Positions 53,841 through 62,754 of a stretch of 64,000 bases of DNA are shown here, piece by piece. A model generated the notes under the pieces. The model saw nothing but the letters and a program-made list of their open reading frames with translations, searched no databases and was not told the DNA's origin. The stretch is taken from the NCBI GenBank assembly GCA_004010835.2, contig CP030868.2, forward strand, positions 1,302,001-1,366,000, read 5' to 3'. This stretch comes from Oenococcus sp. UCMA 16435 (GTDB lineage Bacteria; Bacillota; Bacilli; Lactobacillales; Lactobacillaceae). The stretch's first letter is position 1; each line of letters begins with the position of its first letter. Made by a program: the position numbers and the translations under genes.

Positions 53841-54719
53841 ATGAAAAACGGTACGCACATCCTCACACTAACAAGTGGTTTTCATCTTTGGTCGCATACA
53901 GAAAATTCTGGTCAAATAAGTAAAATGATCGCTGTTCATGGTGGCCCTGGAGAAACTCATGAATCTTTCGAAACGCTTCCTTTGGGAATTCCGAATACTG
54001 AAGTGACTTATTATGATCAGCTTGGTTCTTGGTATTCCGATCAACCTGATTTTAGCGATCCAAAATTAGCGAAGAAGTACTTAAGAATTGAATATTTTGT
54101 TAATGAACTCGAAGAAGTTCGCCGACAACTTGAATATGACAAATTTATTTTGCTTGGTTATTCATGGGGAGCGATGATCGCTTTAGAGTATGCACTTAAA
54201 TATCCGAATAATCTTGATAAATTGGTGATCGTTGGAATGTCCGATCGAGAAAGCGATTTTACTGACCGAATGAAAGATGAGGTTGCAAAAGTTTTATCAA
54301 AAGACGAAGCCAAATATGTTTTTACCGAAGCAAAAAAAGACGAATTGGATGATCCGCTTTTTAATAAATTTATGGAAAAATTTTATAGTGATTACTATTC
54401 TCGTTTTTCCGAAAGTCAGACCAAGCATGCGGTTGATACGAGTAATATCAAAATTGCCAATTATATGATGGGTTCGAATCCTTTCCATATGGGAGGGATG
54501 ATGAGCGGTTGGAATGTTTCTGACAAGTTGGCGCAAATTAAAACACCGACTTTATTATTGATTGGCGATCAGGATATGATCAGTTCTAAAAGAGCCCGGG
54601 CAACAGCCGACAGACTTCCAAATGGAAAACTTGAAATTATTCCTGATGCGACACATGTTTCTCTGCGTGATAATCCCGAATATTTTTTTCAACAGTTAAA
54701 CCAATTTTTAACTAATTAG
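53841..54719 (+). CDS. Proline iminopeptidase-type alpha/beta hydrolase
   Basis: 292 residues. The oxyanion motif HGGPGETHESF (~36-46), nucleophile elbow LLGYSWGAMIALEYA (Ser ~108), LIGDQDMIS (acid) and DATHVSL (His) form the proline iminopeptidase/tricorn-factor group, with a cap domain of ~90 residues between. It removes N-terminal proline or similar residues from short peptides in the cytosol, part of casein or must-peptide use. The start is ATG 53841 with a near-leaderless context (TATTATGCTTAGTGT just upstream). Confidence 0.88.
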   Translation: MKNGTHILTLTSGFHLWSHTENSGQISKMIAVHGGPGETHESFETLPLGIPNTEVTYYDQLGSWYSDQPDFSDPKLAKKYLRIEYFVNELEEVRRQLEYDKFILLGYSWGAMIALEYALKYPNNLDKLVIVGMSDRESDFTDRMKDEVAKVLSKDEAKYVFTEAKKDELDDPLFNKFMEKFYSDYYSRFSESQTKHAVDTSNIKIANYMMGSNPFHMGGMMSGWNVSDKLAQIKTPTLLLIGDQDMISSKRARATADRLPNGKLEIIPDATHVSLRDNPEYFFQQLNQFLTN

Positions 54720-54754
54720 CCGCATTATTTGATCTTTTAGTCTATAGGTTATAT

Positions 54755-54955
54755 GGTGGAAGTAAGGGAAAGAAGGTTAAGCCTATTACATTCGGAATAT
54801 ATGATATCAAAAACGATTGGTTTGTTAAGGAACAAAATTCAGTGGTGACCAAAAAGGAGTTCGACAGTATCGAACATGCTTCGGATTTTGCCAATAAATA
54901 TTTTAAAAATCATGATCAAACAGCGATTTACAGTATTTACGAGATTAAAAACTAA
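54755..54955 (+). pseudogene. Small coding-like frame without a clear start codon
   Basis: The frame reads GGSKGKKVKPITFGIYDIKNDWFVKEQNS... to TAA 54953-54955, with well-mixed protein-like composition (SIEHASDFANKYFKNHDQTAIYSIYEIKN). No ATG, GTG or TTG lies at a sensible place; an ATG at 54753 is in a different frame that closes after 31 codons. It may be a small gene with a frameshift near its start. A terminator follows at 54966-55000. Not recognised. Confidence 0.35.
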
Positions 54956-54965
54956 TTAGATATCG

Positions 54966-55000
54966 AAAAACACCGGTTCAATGTATACCGGTGTTTTTTT
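54966..55000 (+). terminator. Rho-independent terminator
   Basis: AAACACCGGT and ACCGGTGTTT pair around a nine-base loop and run into seven T residues. Confidence 0.85.
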
Positions 55001-55095
55001 ATTCTCAATTATAATTTATTATTATTTGCAAATTGTTTACTTTTTAACAAATAGCTTGTAAAATTATTCACAGGGAGAGTTCGGAGGTATTCAAT

Positions 55096-55857
55096 ATGGT
55101 AGATCGTTTAAAGGGAAAGGTCGCTATCGTTACTGGTGGAACGCTTGGAATCGGTTTGTCGATCGTCGATTTGTATTTAAAAGAAGGGGCCAGGGTGATC
55201 TTCACGGGTCGTCGCCAAACAGTTGGCGAAGAGGCATTCAAACATTTGAGCAATCCTAAAAATGCTAAGTTTGTTGTTCATGACGCTTCTAACGAAGAAG
55301 GCTGGAAAAAATTATTCGCCGATGTAATTGCAGAGTTTGGCAAAGTTGATATTCTTGTAAATAATGCTGGAATTGGTATTAATGGGGATGTTGAACATAC
55401 CGATTATGCCCAGTGGCGGCAAACAATGGCTGTTAATCTAGACGGCGTTTATTTTGGTACTCATTATGGTGTTATCAACATGAAAAACCCGGCAGATGGA
55501 GACGCCTCTATAATTAATATGTCGAGTATCGAAGGCTTGGTTGGTGACCCTAATTTATTTGCTTATAATGCGACCAAAGGCGCTTTACGCATTATGACTA
55601 AATCAGCCGCAATTTATTGTGCACAAAATGATTATAATTTGAGAATTAATACTATTCATCCAGGCTATATCAAAACACCTTTAGTCGAGAATATGGATGG
55701 TGCCGAAGCAAGCATGAGCGAAAGAACCAAGACGCCAATGGGCCATATTGGTGATCCCGAAGATATTGGTTGGTTAGCTGTTTATTTGGGATCAAAAGAG
55801 GCTAAGTTTGCAACTGGATCTGAATTTACAGTTGATGGCGGCTATACGGCCCAATGA
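55096..55857 (+). CDS. R-specific alcohol dehydrogenase homologue (SDR)
   Basis: 253 residues, colinear with the NADP-dependent R-specific alcohol dehydrogenase of Levilactobacillus brevis: GKVAIVTGGTLGIGLSI, LVNNAGIGINGDVEHT, SIINMSSIEGLVGDPNLFAYNATKG (catalytic Ser, Tyr and Lys), VNTIHPGYIKTPLV and the end KFATGSEFTVDGGYTAQ. It reduces ketones to R-alcohols; the natural substrate is unknown, diacetyl or acetoin being possible. GGAGG lies 8-10 bases before the ATG. A bidirectional terminator follows. Confidence 0.88.
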   Translation: MVDRLKGKVAIVTGGTLGIGLSIVDLYLKEGARVIFTGRRQTVGEEAFKHLSNPKNAKFVVHDASNEEGWKKLFADVIAEFGKVDILVNNAGIGINGDVEHTDYAQWRQTMAVNLDGVYFGTHYGVINMKNPADGDASIINMSSIEGLVGDPNLFAYNATKGALRIMTKSAAIYCAQNDYNLRINTIHPGYIKTPLVENMDGAEASMSERTKTPMGHIGDPEDIGWLAVYLGSKEAKFATGSEFTVDGGYTAQ

Positions 55858-55890
55858 TTTTAAGTTAATAAAAAGTGTTCATTTTATAAT

Positions 55891-55927
55891 AAAAACCCCA
55901 GCAATTTCTTCAACTGCTGGGGTTTTT
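55891..55927. terminator. Bidirectional terminator
   Basis: AAAAACCCCAGCA and TGCTGGGGTTTTT form a 13-bp stem between convergent genes (SDR on +, aldo/keto reductase on -). A runs and T runs flank both sides, so it can end both transcripts. Confidence 0.9.
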
Positions 55928-56843
55928 AAAATCCTTTAAACAACTGATCGATTTGTTGGAATTCCTCATTACTTAAATTAATTTTTAAAGCTTGAGCATT
56001 GCTCTTTACTTGCTCGGCTTTTCTTGCACCTGGAATTACAACGCTAATATTCGGATTCGCAATGTACCAGGCCAGAATTATTTGGGAGACGGTTGAGTCA
56101 TGTTCTTTAGCAAGGATTCTAACCTTTTCGAGGGCTTTGATAATTTTTTCGTATTTGACTGGCGAAAATTTTTTAAATTTTGATTGACCATCAATCGCAT
56201 ATTTTCCTGTCAAAAGACCGGAAGCCAAGGGGAAATATGGAACAAAAGAGATGCCCTGTTCCTTAAGATAGGGTAAAAGATTTTTTTCAGCATCACGATG
56301 AACAAGACTGTAATTATCTTCGACGATATCGATTTGATGATTTTTATTGGCCTCTTTAATTTGTTCCAAGGAAAAATTGGATACGCCGATTGCACGAATT
56401 TTACCAGCTTTCTTTTCCTTTGCCAAAGCTTCAACAGCTTCGTCTTTTGGTGTTTTTTCATCTGGAAAATGAATATAGAAAATGTCAATATAGTCAGTCT
56501 TCAAGCGCTTTAAAGCACTGTCAACGGATGCTTTTAAAAAATCCGGTTTGTTGTTTAGATGTAAACCGTCATTTGGATCCTGAGCTGCCTTGGTAGCTAA
56601 GACGACTTTCGAACGGTCGTATGCTTGCAAAACCTGACCGATAATTTCCTCGGACCTGCCCAATCCGTACATATAAGCAGTGTCTAATAACGAAATGTTT
56701 TCTTTTAAAGCTTCTTCGATTATTTGGCTTCCATCCGAATCCTGTAAATCATTAAAAAGATTATGACCGCCGACTTTATTTGTACCAAGCCCGAGTTTTC
56801 CGGTCCTTACTTCGCTTTTACCAATTTGTATCTCTTCAGTCAT
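55926..56843 (-). CDS. Aldo/keto reductase
   Basis: 305 residues from ATG 56843, which has AGGAGG seven bases upstream; the longer frame to 56864 covers that site. Catalytic Asp and Tyr are in LLDTAYMYGLGRSEEII, Lys in VVLATKAAQD and His in DYIDIFYIHFPDEKTP, the full tetrad of NADPH-dependent aldo/keto reductases (YhdN/general stress type). IPGARKAEQVKSNAQA is the cofactor-binding end. Substrate unknown; it may reduce aldehydes or quinone-like phenolics. Confidence 0.9.
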   Translation of the reverse strand: MTEEIQIGKSEVRTGKLGLGTNKVGGHNLFNDLQDSDGSQIIEEALKENISLLDTAYMYGLGRSEEIIGQVLQAYDRSKVVLATKAAQDPNDGLHLNNKPDFLKASVDSALKRLKTDYIDIFYIHFPDEKTPKDEAVEALAKEKKAGKIRAIGVSNFSLEQIKEANKNHQIDIVEDNYSLVHRDAEKNLLPYLKEQGISFVPYFPLASGLLTGKYAIDGQSKFKKFSPVKYEKIIKALEKVRILAKEHDSTVSQIILAWYIANPNISVVIPGARKAEQVKSNAQALKINLSNEEFQQIDQLFKGF

Positions 56844-56942
56844 AAGATACCTCCTAAGAATCACTAGCTAGTTTAATTATACGCAGGACATAAAAAGCTA
56901 TTTCTGAAAAACGAACTCGTCTATGTCTGTTTATTTTTAATT

Positions 56943-57566
56943 TTATTTATTTAATTTATCCGATAATTCTTTTTTGCTGGTTGCCAGTCCAAAAACGGGT
57001 CCATCGGCTTGAATGGCAAAACTATTTTTCAAATCACCGGCATCATAAACATCAAAACCAATTTGATCAATCAACTCGGTGACTGAATTTTTAAACTTTG
57101 TATTATCGCCGGCAATCGGGATTGCAGTTCGTCCGCTTTTGTTTTCTAATCTGGCTAAATCTTCTAATTCAGCGACCGGTATGGTGTTGAAGGCTTTGAC
57201 AACTGTTGACCCTTTGAAATAATCAGCAACGAATTGAGAACTGGTAATTTCGTGATTAATGAACTTTGGAATCTGGCCATCGCGTTGCGGAAAATAGTTG
57301 CTTGCATCGATTACTTTTTTTCCTTTTAAAAGATTTTGATCAAGATTATTTATTCCATTAAAAGGTATTGCCAGGACGATTAAATCCTGATCTTCGCCAA
57401 GCGAATCAATCGTAGCTGCTTGTGCCTTTGGTCCTAGTGCGTTGATAATTGAAAGCAAGCTGTCTTTTCCATGGCGGTTTGTGAGAACCACGGAATGTCC
57501 TGTTTTAATGAACAGTTTGGCAAGGACCTGTCCGACGTGGCCGCTGCCGATAAAAGCAATTTTCAT
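56943..57566 (-). CDS. NADPH-dependent F420 reductase-like (COG2085) oxidoreductase
   Basis: 207 residues. The opening KIAFIGSGHVGQVLAKLFIKTGHSVVLTNRHG is a Rossmann motif with Arg after the second strand, favouring NADP. The rest (LIVLAIPFNGI, VIDASNYFPQRDG, VVKAFNTIPVAEL) matches predicted dinucleotide-binding proteins of the F420-dependent oxidoreductase superfamily. Lactic acid bacteria lack F420, so it probably uses another flavin or none. It lies divergent from a TetR-type regulator 113 bp away, which may control it. Confidence 0.82.
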   Translation of the reverse strand: MKIAFIGSGHVGQVLAKLFIKTGHSVVLTNRHGKDSLLSIINALGPKAQAATIDSLGEDQDLIVLAIPFNGINNLDQNLLKGKKVIDASNYFPQRDGQIPKFINHEITSSQFVADYFKGSTVVKAFNTIPVAELEDLARLENKSGRTAIPIAGDNTKFKNSVTELIDQIGFDVYDAGDLKNSFAIQADGPVFGLATSKKELSDKLNK

Positions 57567-57679
57567 GATAATTACCTCCGATACAGAATATATTACCTAT
57601 TTTTAGAGCTGATAATTCAATAGTTGCTAATCTTTATATGAAAAGATGTTATATTATTAAATTGAATGGTCAATGAAAA

Positions 57680-58297
57680 ATGAAAAAGACTAACAAAGGG
57701 GATTTACAAAAAGAAAAATTATTATCAGCTGCCCGTCAATTGTTTGCAAAAAAGGGATATGAGGCAAGTTCGACGAAAGAAATTAACCATCAGGCAGGAT
57801 CTTCGGATGGCCTCCTGTATTATTATTTTCCTGGCGGGAAAGAACAGCTTCTTAATGAAATAATCAAACAGACTACTGACAATAAGACTTCAGAATTCAT
57901 AATCCGTTTTGACCAAATTGTTAGCATTGATTGTTCTACTGAGGAAACATTAGTCAAGATATTTCTTATGATATGGAGTCTTTTGACAAGAAAAGAAAAC
58001 TATCAGGTACTTTTGATTATGGTTCGAGAGCGGGCCGTGATTGATCGGGAACAAATTGGATGGTTGTTGAAATTAGATGGCACATTTCAAACGAAAATTT
58101 CCGATTATTTAACTAGTCAAATTTCTACTCGGATAATTCAAGGGAATGATCCAAAAACGATGGCCGATGTAATTTCATCAATCTACGAAAGCTTTATATA
58201 CTGTCAACTGGTTTTAAGCAACAATACAAAATTTACAGATAATTTAAGGGAACGATTAACACGGGAAATACATTTAGTTTTAAAAGGATGGAAATAA
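57680..58297 (+). CDS. TetR family transcriptional regulator
   Basis: 205 residues. The helix-turn-helix is LLSAARQLFAKKGYEASSTKEINHQAGSSDGLLYYYFPGGKEQLLNEII, and the G-G-K-E-Q-L pattern is that of the YxaF/LmrA-like TetR group. The C-terminal part is helical and ligand-binding. It is divergent from the COG2085 oxidoreductase and 56 bp upstream of mntH on the same strand. Repression of the oxidoreductase and of itself is the simplest reading. Confidence 0.85.
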   Translation: MKKTNKGDLQKEKLLSAARQLFAKKGYEASSTKEINHQAGSSDGLLYYYFPGGKEQLLNEIIKQTTDNKTSEFIIRFDQIVSIDCSTEETLVKIFLMIWSLLTRKENYQVLLIMVRERAVIDREQIGWLLKLDGTFQTKISDYLTSQISTRIIQGNDPKTMADVISSIYESFIYCQLVLSNNTKFTDNLRERLTREIHLVLKGWK

Positions 58298-58353
58298 ATT
58301 GTCGAGTTGCCAAATTCGATAAGCAATCTTTTTAAAGAGAGAGGCGGCTGTCT

Positions 58354-59688
58354 ATGAAAACCGATCAAAAAAAAGATACTCAACAAAAAAGTTTGGATGA
58401 AGTTAATGGGAGTATCAAGGTCCCCCAAAATGCTGGCTTTTGGCGAACCTTACTGGCTTATACAGGTCCTGGCGCCTTGATTGCTGTTGGCTATATGGAC
58501 CCCGGAAATTGGATTACTTCTATTGGTGGTGGTGCGCAATTCAAATACGCTCTTTTATCAGTGATTCTTCTATCCAGCTTAATTGCTATGCTACTGCAGT
58601 CTATGGCTGCCAAGCTTGGAATTGTTACTGGAAAGGATTTGGCTCAGCTAACACGGGACAGGACTTCTAAAAGAGTAGGTTTCGTGTTGTGGGTAATTAC
58701 TGAATTGGCGATTATGGCAACTGATGTTGCTGAAATTATCGGTTCCGGAATAGCGATAGAATTGCTCTTTGGAATTCCTTTGATTGTTGGTATTTTAATT
58801 ACCTCTGCTGATGTGTTGATCCTACTATTGTTAACAAGGTTAGGCTTCCGGAAGATTGAAGCAATTGTTGCGACTTTGGTTGCAGTTGTTCTTTTTGTTT
58901 TTTCTTATGAAGTTATTTTGTCGCAGCCGGATGTTTCATCGGTCTTCAAAGGATATCTTCCTACTTATAAAATCGTTACAAATACATCAATGCTCTATCT
59001 GGCTTTAGGAATTGTCGGTGCAACAATTATGCCGCATGATTTGTATCTGGGATCTTCGATTTCTCAAACTAGGCGAGTTAACCGTTCAGATAAAAAATCC
59101 GTTAGAAGCGCAATTCGTTTTACGACAATTGATTCGAATATTCAACTGACAATTGCTTTTGTTGTTAACTGTCTGTTGCTGGTTTTGGGAGCAGCATTGT
59201 TTTATGGAACAAACAGTACTTTAGGACGCTTCGTTGATTTATTTAGGGCTTTAAATAATAGCCAAGTAGTTGGTGCAATTGCCAGTCCGGTTTTGAGCAT
59301 GCTTTTTGCAATTGCATTGCTGGCTTCCGGACAAAGTTCAACGATTACCGGTACCTTATCGGGGCAGATTATTATGGAAGGCTTCATTCATTTACATATG
59401 CCGCTGTGGGTTCAACGCTTATTGACTCGTTTGATTTCTGTCACTCCCGTATTGATTTTTGCCATAATTTATCATGGCAATGAAGCTAAAATCGAACAGT
59501 TGCTGACTTTTTCTCAGGTATTTTTGAGTATTGCTCTACCGTTTGCGGTTGTTCCACTGGTTATTTTTACAAATGATGAAAAGTTAATGGGAGAATTCAA
59601 AAACCACGCTTGGGTTAAGTGGATATCTTGGCTGATTACTGCCGTTTTAATTATTTTGAATCTTTATTTGATTCTGCAGATTATTTGA
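58354..59688 (+). CDS. mntH: Nramp-type Mn2+/H+ symporter
   Basis: 444 residues with eleven predicted helices. The metal-binding motif DPGNW in TM1 ([18 protein letters not shown]) and [10 protein letters not shown] in TM6 are the Nramp signatures. It imports manganese, needed in high amounts by lactic acid bacteria without superoxide dismutase. The start has AGAGGCGG upstream. It is preceded by a TetR gene on the same strand; no MntR-type operator was identified. Confidence 0.93.
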   Translation: MKTDQKKDTQQKSLDEVNGSIKVPQNAGFWRTLLAYTGPGALIAVGYMDPGNWITSIGGGAQFKYALLSVILLSSLIAMLLQSMAAKLGIVTGKDLAQLTRDRTSKRVGFVLWVITELAIMATDVAEIIGSGIAIELLFGIPLIVGILITSADVLILLLLTRLGFRKIEAIVATLVAVVLFVFSYEVILSQPDVSSVFKGYLPTYKIVTNTSMLYLALGIVGATIMPHDLYLGSSISQTRRVNRSDKKSVRSAIRFTTIDSNIQLTIAFVVNCLLLVLGAALFYGTNSTLGRFVDLFRALNNSQVVGAIASPVLSMLFAIALLASGQSSTITGTLSGQIIMEGFIHLHMPLWVQRLLTRLISVTPVLIFAIIYHGNEAKIEQLLTFSQVFLSIALPFAVVPLVIFTNDEKLMGEFKNHAWVKWISWLITAVLIILNLYLILQII

Positions 59689-59825
59689 TTTTTTAAATAA
59701 GTAAAGCGAAAATATTCAGATTAAAACAAATAACTGCTGTCATTTGAATGACGGTTGTTGGCTGATTTTTAAAACTACTTGATAATTAGTTTTTAGTTTG
59801 TCAAGAAATGTGTAAAACTTAATCT

Positions 59826-60422
59826 ATGAAGATTACAAATCCAAAACTAATTATTTCGGCTGTTTCAAAAAAACAGTATCCAGCCGGAAATCTACCGGAA
59901 ATTGCTTTTGTTGGACGCTCGAATGTTGGTAAATCATCTTTAATCAATACCTTGATCGAACGTAATGGGCTCGCACATACTAGTGGCCAGCCCGGAAAAA
60001 CGCAAACGCTAAATTTTTATAATATTGACGAAAAATTATTTTTTGTCGATGTGCCGGGTTATGGATACGCTAAAGTAAGTAAAGCTCAACGTGAACAATT
60101 TGGGTCGATGGTCGAAGAATATTTAAGCAGCCGCGATCAACTAAAAGGAGTTATCAGCTTAGTTGACGCTCGTCACGAACCAACCAAAGATGATAAATTG
60201 ATGTACAACTGGCTTGAATACTATCAAGTACCAATTTTAATTGTTGCTACTAAGGCTGACAAAGTCGTTCCTGGAAAGTTTAATGCGGTTGAATCGCAAA
60301 TCAAAAAAACATTGAAATTCAATTTAACCACTTCATCTTTAATTCTGTTTTCGGCGACTGAAAAATTTGGTTCTAAAGAAATTTGGGATTGGATTGAAGA
60401 GCAGGCAGAACTGCTGTCATGA
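59826..60422 (+). CDS. engB: Ribosome biogenesis GTP-binding protein EngB/YsxC
   Basis: 198 residues. G1 GRSNVGKSS (~30-38), G3 DVPGYGYAK (~73-81) and G4 TKADK (~141) are in the order of the TrmE-Era-EngA-YihA-Septin family, and the N-terminal KYPAGNLPEIAFVGRSNVGKSSLIN is specific to YsxC. It assists late assembly of the 50S subunit. The stop overlaps the next start as ATGA. Confidence 0.95.
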   Translation: MKITNPKLIISAVSKKQYPAGNLPEIAFVGRSNVGKSSLINTLIERNGLAHTSGQPGKTQTLNFYNIDEKLFFVDVPGYGYAKVSKAQREQFGSMVEEYLSSRDQLKGVISLVDARHEPTKDDKLMYNWLEYYQVPILIVATKADKVVPGKFNAVESQIKKTLKFNLTTSSLILFSATEKFGSKEIWDWIEEQAELLS

Positions 60423-60742
60423 CAGATACGATAATTATCTGGATTCTGGTTGCTGCTTATGGAATTTTAATGTTGCTAACAGCTTTATCAAAACAGGCGG
60501 TTCGTTTAATGAAATTTTTTGCTTTGTTTGGAAGCTTTGCTTTAATATTTGCGTCAATCATTGGCATTATGCACGATGGAAATCTATTTGCTTTTGTTTT
60601 GACGGTAATCGGTTTTGTTTTTGTTTCAATTGGAACTTTTCTTCAAGGCAGACAGACAACTTTTCATTGGCTGCATCATTTGCTTCGTGGAATCATGGAA
60701 GCAATTGTTCTTGTTTCGCTGTTTGTTTTTTTAAAAATATAG
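60419..60742 (+). CDS. Small membrane protein coupled to engB
   Basis: 107 residues with four hydrophobic helices, short loops and one charged segment (GRQTTFHWLHHLLRG). It starts by ATGA overlap with engB, so it is translationally coupled. No family that I recognise. A terminator follows at 60806-60829. Confidence 0.7.
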   Translation: MTDTIIIWILVAAYGILMLLTALSKQAVRLMKFFALFGSFALIFASIIGIMHDGNLFAFVLTVIGFVFVSIGTFLQGRQTTFHWLHHLLRGIMEAIVLVSLFVFLKI

Positions 60743-60805
60743 CTTGATTGTTTTTCGATTTTTTTAATTTGTTTAACGGGGAATTTAGTAGTTTCTATTA
60801 TTTAG

Positions 60806-60829
60806 AAGAGGCGCTTAAAGCCTCTTTTT
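60806..60829 (+). terminator. Short terminator before manA
   Basis: AGAGGC and GCCTCT around a seven-base loop, then TTTTA. It ends the engB transcript and abuts the -35 box of the manA promoter. Confidence 0.7.
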
Positions 60830-60867
60830 ACAAAGGGCTTTGTTAATGCTATAATGGTACCGCTTAC
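60827..60867 (+). promoter_or_regulatory. manA promoter with cre-like site
   Basis: TTTACA (60827-60832) and TATAAT (60850-60855), spacer 17 bases. TGGTACCGCTTACA (60854-60867), a cre-like sequence with two mismatches to the consensus, overlaps the start point. Confidence 0.7.
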
Positions 60868-60885
60868 ATTAGGAGTGCTAATTTA

Positions 60886-61854
60886 ATGATCGAACCGTTA
60901 TTTTTAAAGCCTTATTTTCAGCCGAAGATTTGGGGCGGGCGAAAACTTGAAAAAGAATTTTCCTATCAATTACCAGCAGGAGACATTGGCGAATGCTGGG
61001 CTATTTCGGCTCATCCCCATGGGCCAAGCGTAATAACGAATGGTGAATTAAGTGGGCTTAGTTTAGCTGAAGCATATCAAAAGTATCCTGAATATTTTGG
61101 TAATCCGAAGGCAAAAGTATTTCCTTTGTTGACGAAAATATTGGATGCTGAAGCTAGTCTTTCGGTACAAGTTCATCCTGATGATGATTACGCAGAGGAA
61201 CATGAACACGAATTAGGCAAGACTGAGTGCTGGTATATTTTAAAAGCCGATCCCGATGCATATCTGATCTATGGCCATCATGCAAAATCACGTCAAGAGC
61301 TATCTGATTTGATTTATCAGGGAGCTTGGGATAAATTGTTACGAAAAGTTCCAGTCAAAACTGGTGATTTCGTTTACGTGCCAAGCGGAACGATCCATGC
61401 CCTTAATAAGGGCATTATGGCCCTTGAAACACAGCAGTCCAGCGATACAACTTATCGTCTTTACGATTATGATCGTGTCGATCGGGCAAGCGGTAAAAAG
61501 CGTGAATTGCATCTTAAACAGTCAATCGATGTGACAACCGTTCCTTTTCAGGAACCGAAATTAAATATTCAAACAAAATATATTGCTTCTTCTAAGATAG
61601 TTTCTTATCTTAAACCACCTATATCGCCTTTTTTTGCTGTTTGGCAGTGGGATATCAATGGAGAAACAACTCTTCGCCATGAAATATCTCCTTATACATT
61701 AGTTTCGGTAATTGAAGGAAACGGATTGATTAATATCAGTGGGAAAAGTTATCCCCTTAAAAAGGGTCAACACTTTATTTTGCCGGCACAAATTGGTTCT
61801 TGGACATTAGATGGCACAATGCGCTTGATTGCTTCGGAAGCAGCTGAAGTTTAG
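60886..61854 (+). CDS. manA: Mannose-6-phosphate isomerase, class I
   Basis: 322 residues. Zinc ligands are in LSVQVHPDDDYAEEHEHELGKTECWYIL (Gln, His, Glu) and VPSGTIHALNKGIMALETQQSSDTTYRLYDYDR (His and active-site region), the short Firmicutes type of ManA. It interconverts mannose 6-phosphate and fructose 6-phosphate. GGAG lies about nine bases before the ATG. Confidence 0.93.
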   Translation: MIEPLFLKPYFQPKIWGGRKLEKEFSYQLPAGDIGECWAISAHPHGPSVITNGELSGLSLAEAYQKYPEYFGNPKAKVFPLLTKILDAEASLSVQVHPDDDYAEEHEHELGKTECWYILKADPDAYLIYGHHAKSRQELSDLIYQGAWDKLLRKVPVKTGDFVYVPSGTIHALNKGIMALETQQSSDTTYRLYDYDRVDRASGKKRELHLKQSIDVTTVPFQEPKLNIQTKYIASSKIVSYLKPPISPFFAVWQWDINGETTLRHEISPYTLVSVIEGNGLINISGKSYPLKKGQHFILPAQIGSWTLDGTMRLIASEAAEV

Positions 61855-61912
61855 ATGAGTTTTAAAAATTAAATATTTTTTGTTTGATTGGAAATGACTA
61901 ATAGCACTTTTA

Positions 61913-61970
61913 TGAAAGCGTTTACATTTAGCCCTTTTTGTTTTACAATGAATTTGCTAAAACGTTTTAG
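61913..61970 (+). promoter_or_regulatory. Promoter with perfect cre site and 14-bp operator palindrome
   Basis: TGAAAGCGTTTACA (61913-61926) matches the cre consensus at every position and overlaps the -35 box TTTACA (61921-61926); the -10 box TACAAT is at 61944-61949 (17-base spacer). Just downstream the perfect palindrome CTAAAACGTTTTAG (61957-61970) recurs at 62716-62729. This suggests CcpA repression plus a LacI/MalR-type specific repressor. Confidence 0.8.
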
Positions 61971-61993
61971 GAGAGAGGAGGGAATCTTCGATT

Positions 61994-62425
61994 ATGGAGC
62001 GTCGTTTTCAATTGGCTGCCATTCGAATTTTGGCGAGCATGATTGATTTAATTGTTGTCTATTTACCTTTTCAAATCCTCTGTTTTTTTATTTTTAAAGA
62101 TCAGTTGCTTTTAGCAGTTTTTTTCGGTGAATTATTGTTTGTTATTTATAATGCAGTTCTTGTTAGTTTAAAAAATGGTCGGACAATCGGAAAGTATTTT
62201 GCTAAAATCAGGGTTTTTAACGATAATAGTGAAAAAAATTCAGCAAATGCGCTTCGAGAGTTTTGTAAGCTGCTTTATTTTGTCTCTTTTCCTTTCGGAT
62301 TGTTTTTTCTGCTTATTTCACTTTTTCTTCTATTAACAACCGGTAGGGCTCTTCATGATTTTCTTGGTCAAAGTCGAATTGTTTCCGATAGAGAATATAA
62401 AAGGATTGTTGCGACAAATGAATGA
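61994..62425 (+). CDS. RDD family membrane protein
   Basis: 143 residues. The start RRFQLAAIRILASMIDLIVVYLPFQ carries the R...D pattern of the RDD family and KNGRTIGKYFAKIRVFND the second conserved segment; three membrane helices. RDD proteins are small transporters or membrane proteins of unsettled function. First gene behind the cre/operator promoter, so it is linked to the maltose-type operon. It overlaps the next gene by eight bases. Confidence 0.75.
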   Translation: MERRFQLAAIRILASMIDLIVVYLPFQILCFFIFKDQLLLAVFFGELLFVIYNAVLVSLKNGRTIGKYFAKIRVFNDNSEKNSANALREFCKLLYFVSFPFGLFFLLISLFLLLTTGRALHDFLGQSRIVSDREYKRIVATNE

Positions 62426-62699
62426 TCTTATCAATAAACAATATTTAGCTCATATTCCAACTCTGCCTCTATTGGCTGTACTACTTATTACAATTTTTTT
62501 GGCTTATTATCTGCCTTATCATTTTCGTGATGTTTACGATCCAGTCCCGATTACCAAATTTTATGCTTTGTATTTGATTGTAATTTTGCTTGCAAATCTA
62601 ATTATTTTCCATGTTCGTTGGATTTTGGTATTGGGAATTTATTTAATGGGAATACTGATTCTAGTTTTTCGTTCTAACCATTATTTTTACAAACGATAA
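62418..62699 (+). CDS. Hypothetical small membrane protein
   Basis: 93 residues from ATG 62418, which overlaps the RDD gene end. Three hydrophobic helices (LPLLAVLLITIFLAYYL, FYALYLIVILLANLIIF and WILVLGIYLMGILILVF). No recognised family. Translation is coupled to the RDD gene. Confidence 0.6.
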   Translation: MNDLINKQYLAHIPTLPLLAVLLITIFLAYYLPYHFRDVYDPVPITKFYALYLIVILLANLIIFHVRWILVLGIYLMGILILVFRSNHYFYKR

Positions 62700-62715
62700 T
62701 TTTTTTAATTAAAAC

Positions 62716-62729
62716 CTAAAACGTTTTAG
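62716..62729 (+). promoter_or_regulatory. Second copy of the 14-bp operator palindrome
   Basis: CTAAAACGTTTTAG, identical to the copy at 61957-61970, lies 26 bases before the GH65 start and 17 bases after the preceding stop. Two exact copies 760 bp apart are strong evidence for a specific repressor site. Confidence 0.75.
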
Positions 62730-62754
62730 TAAAAGTATCACAAGGAAGTTGATT

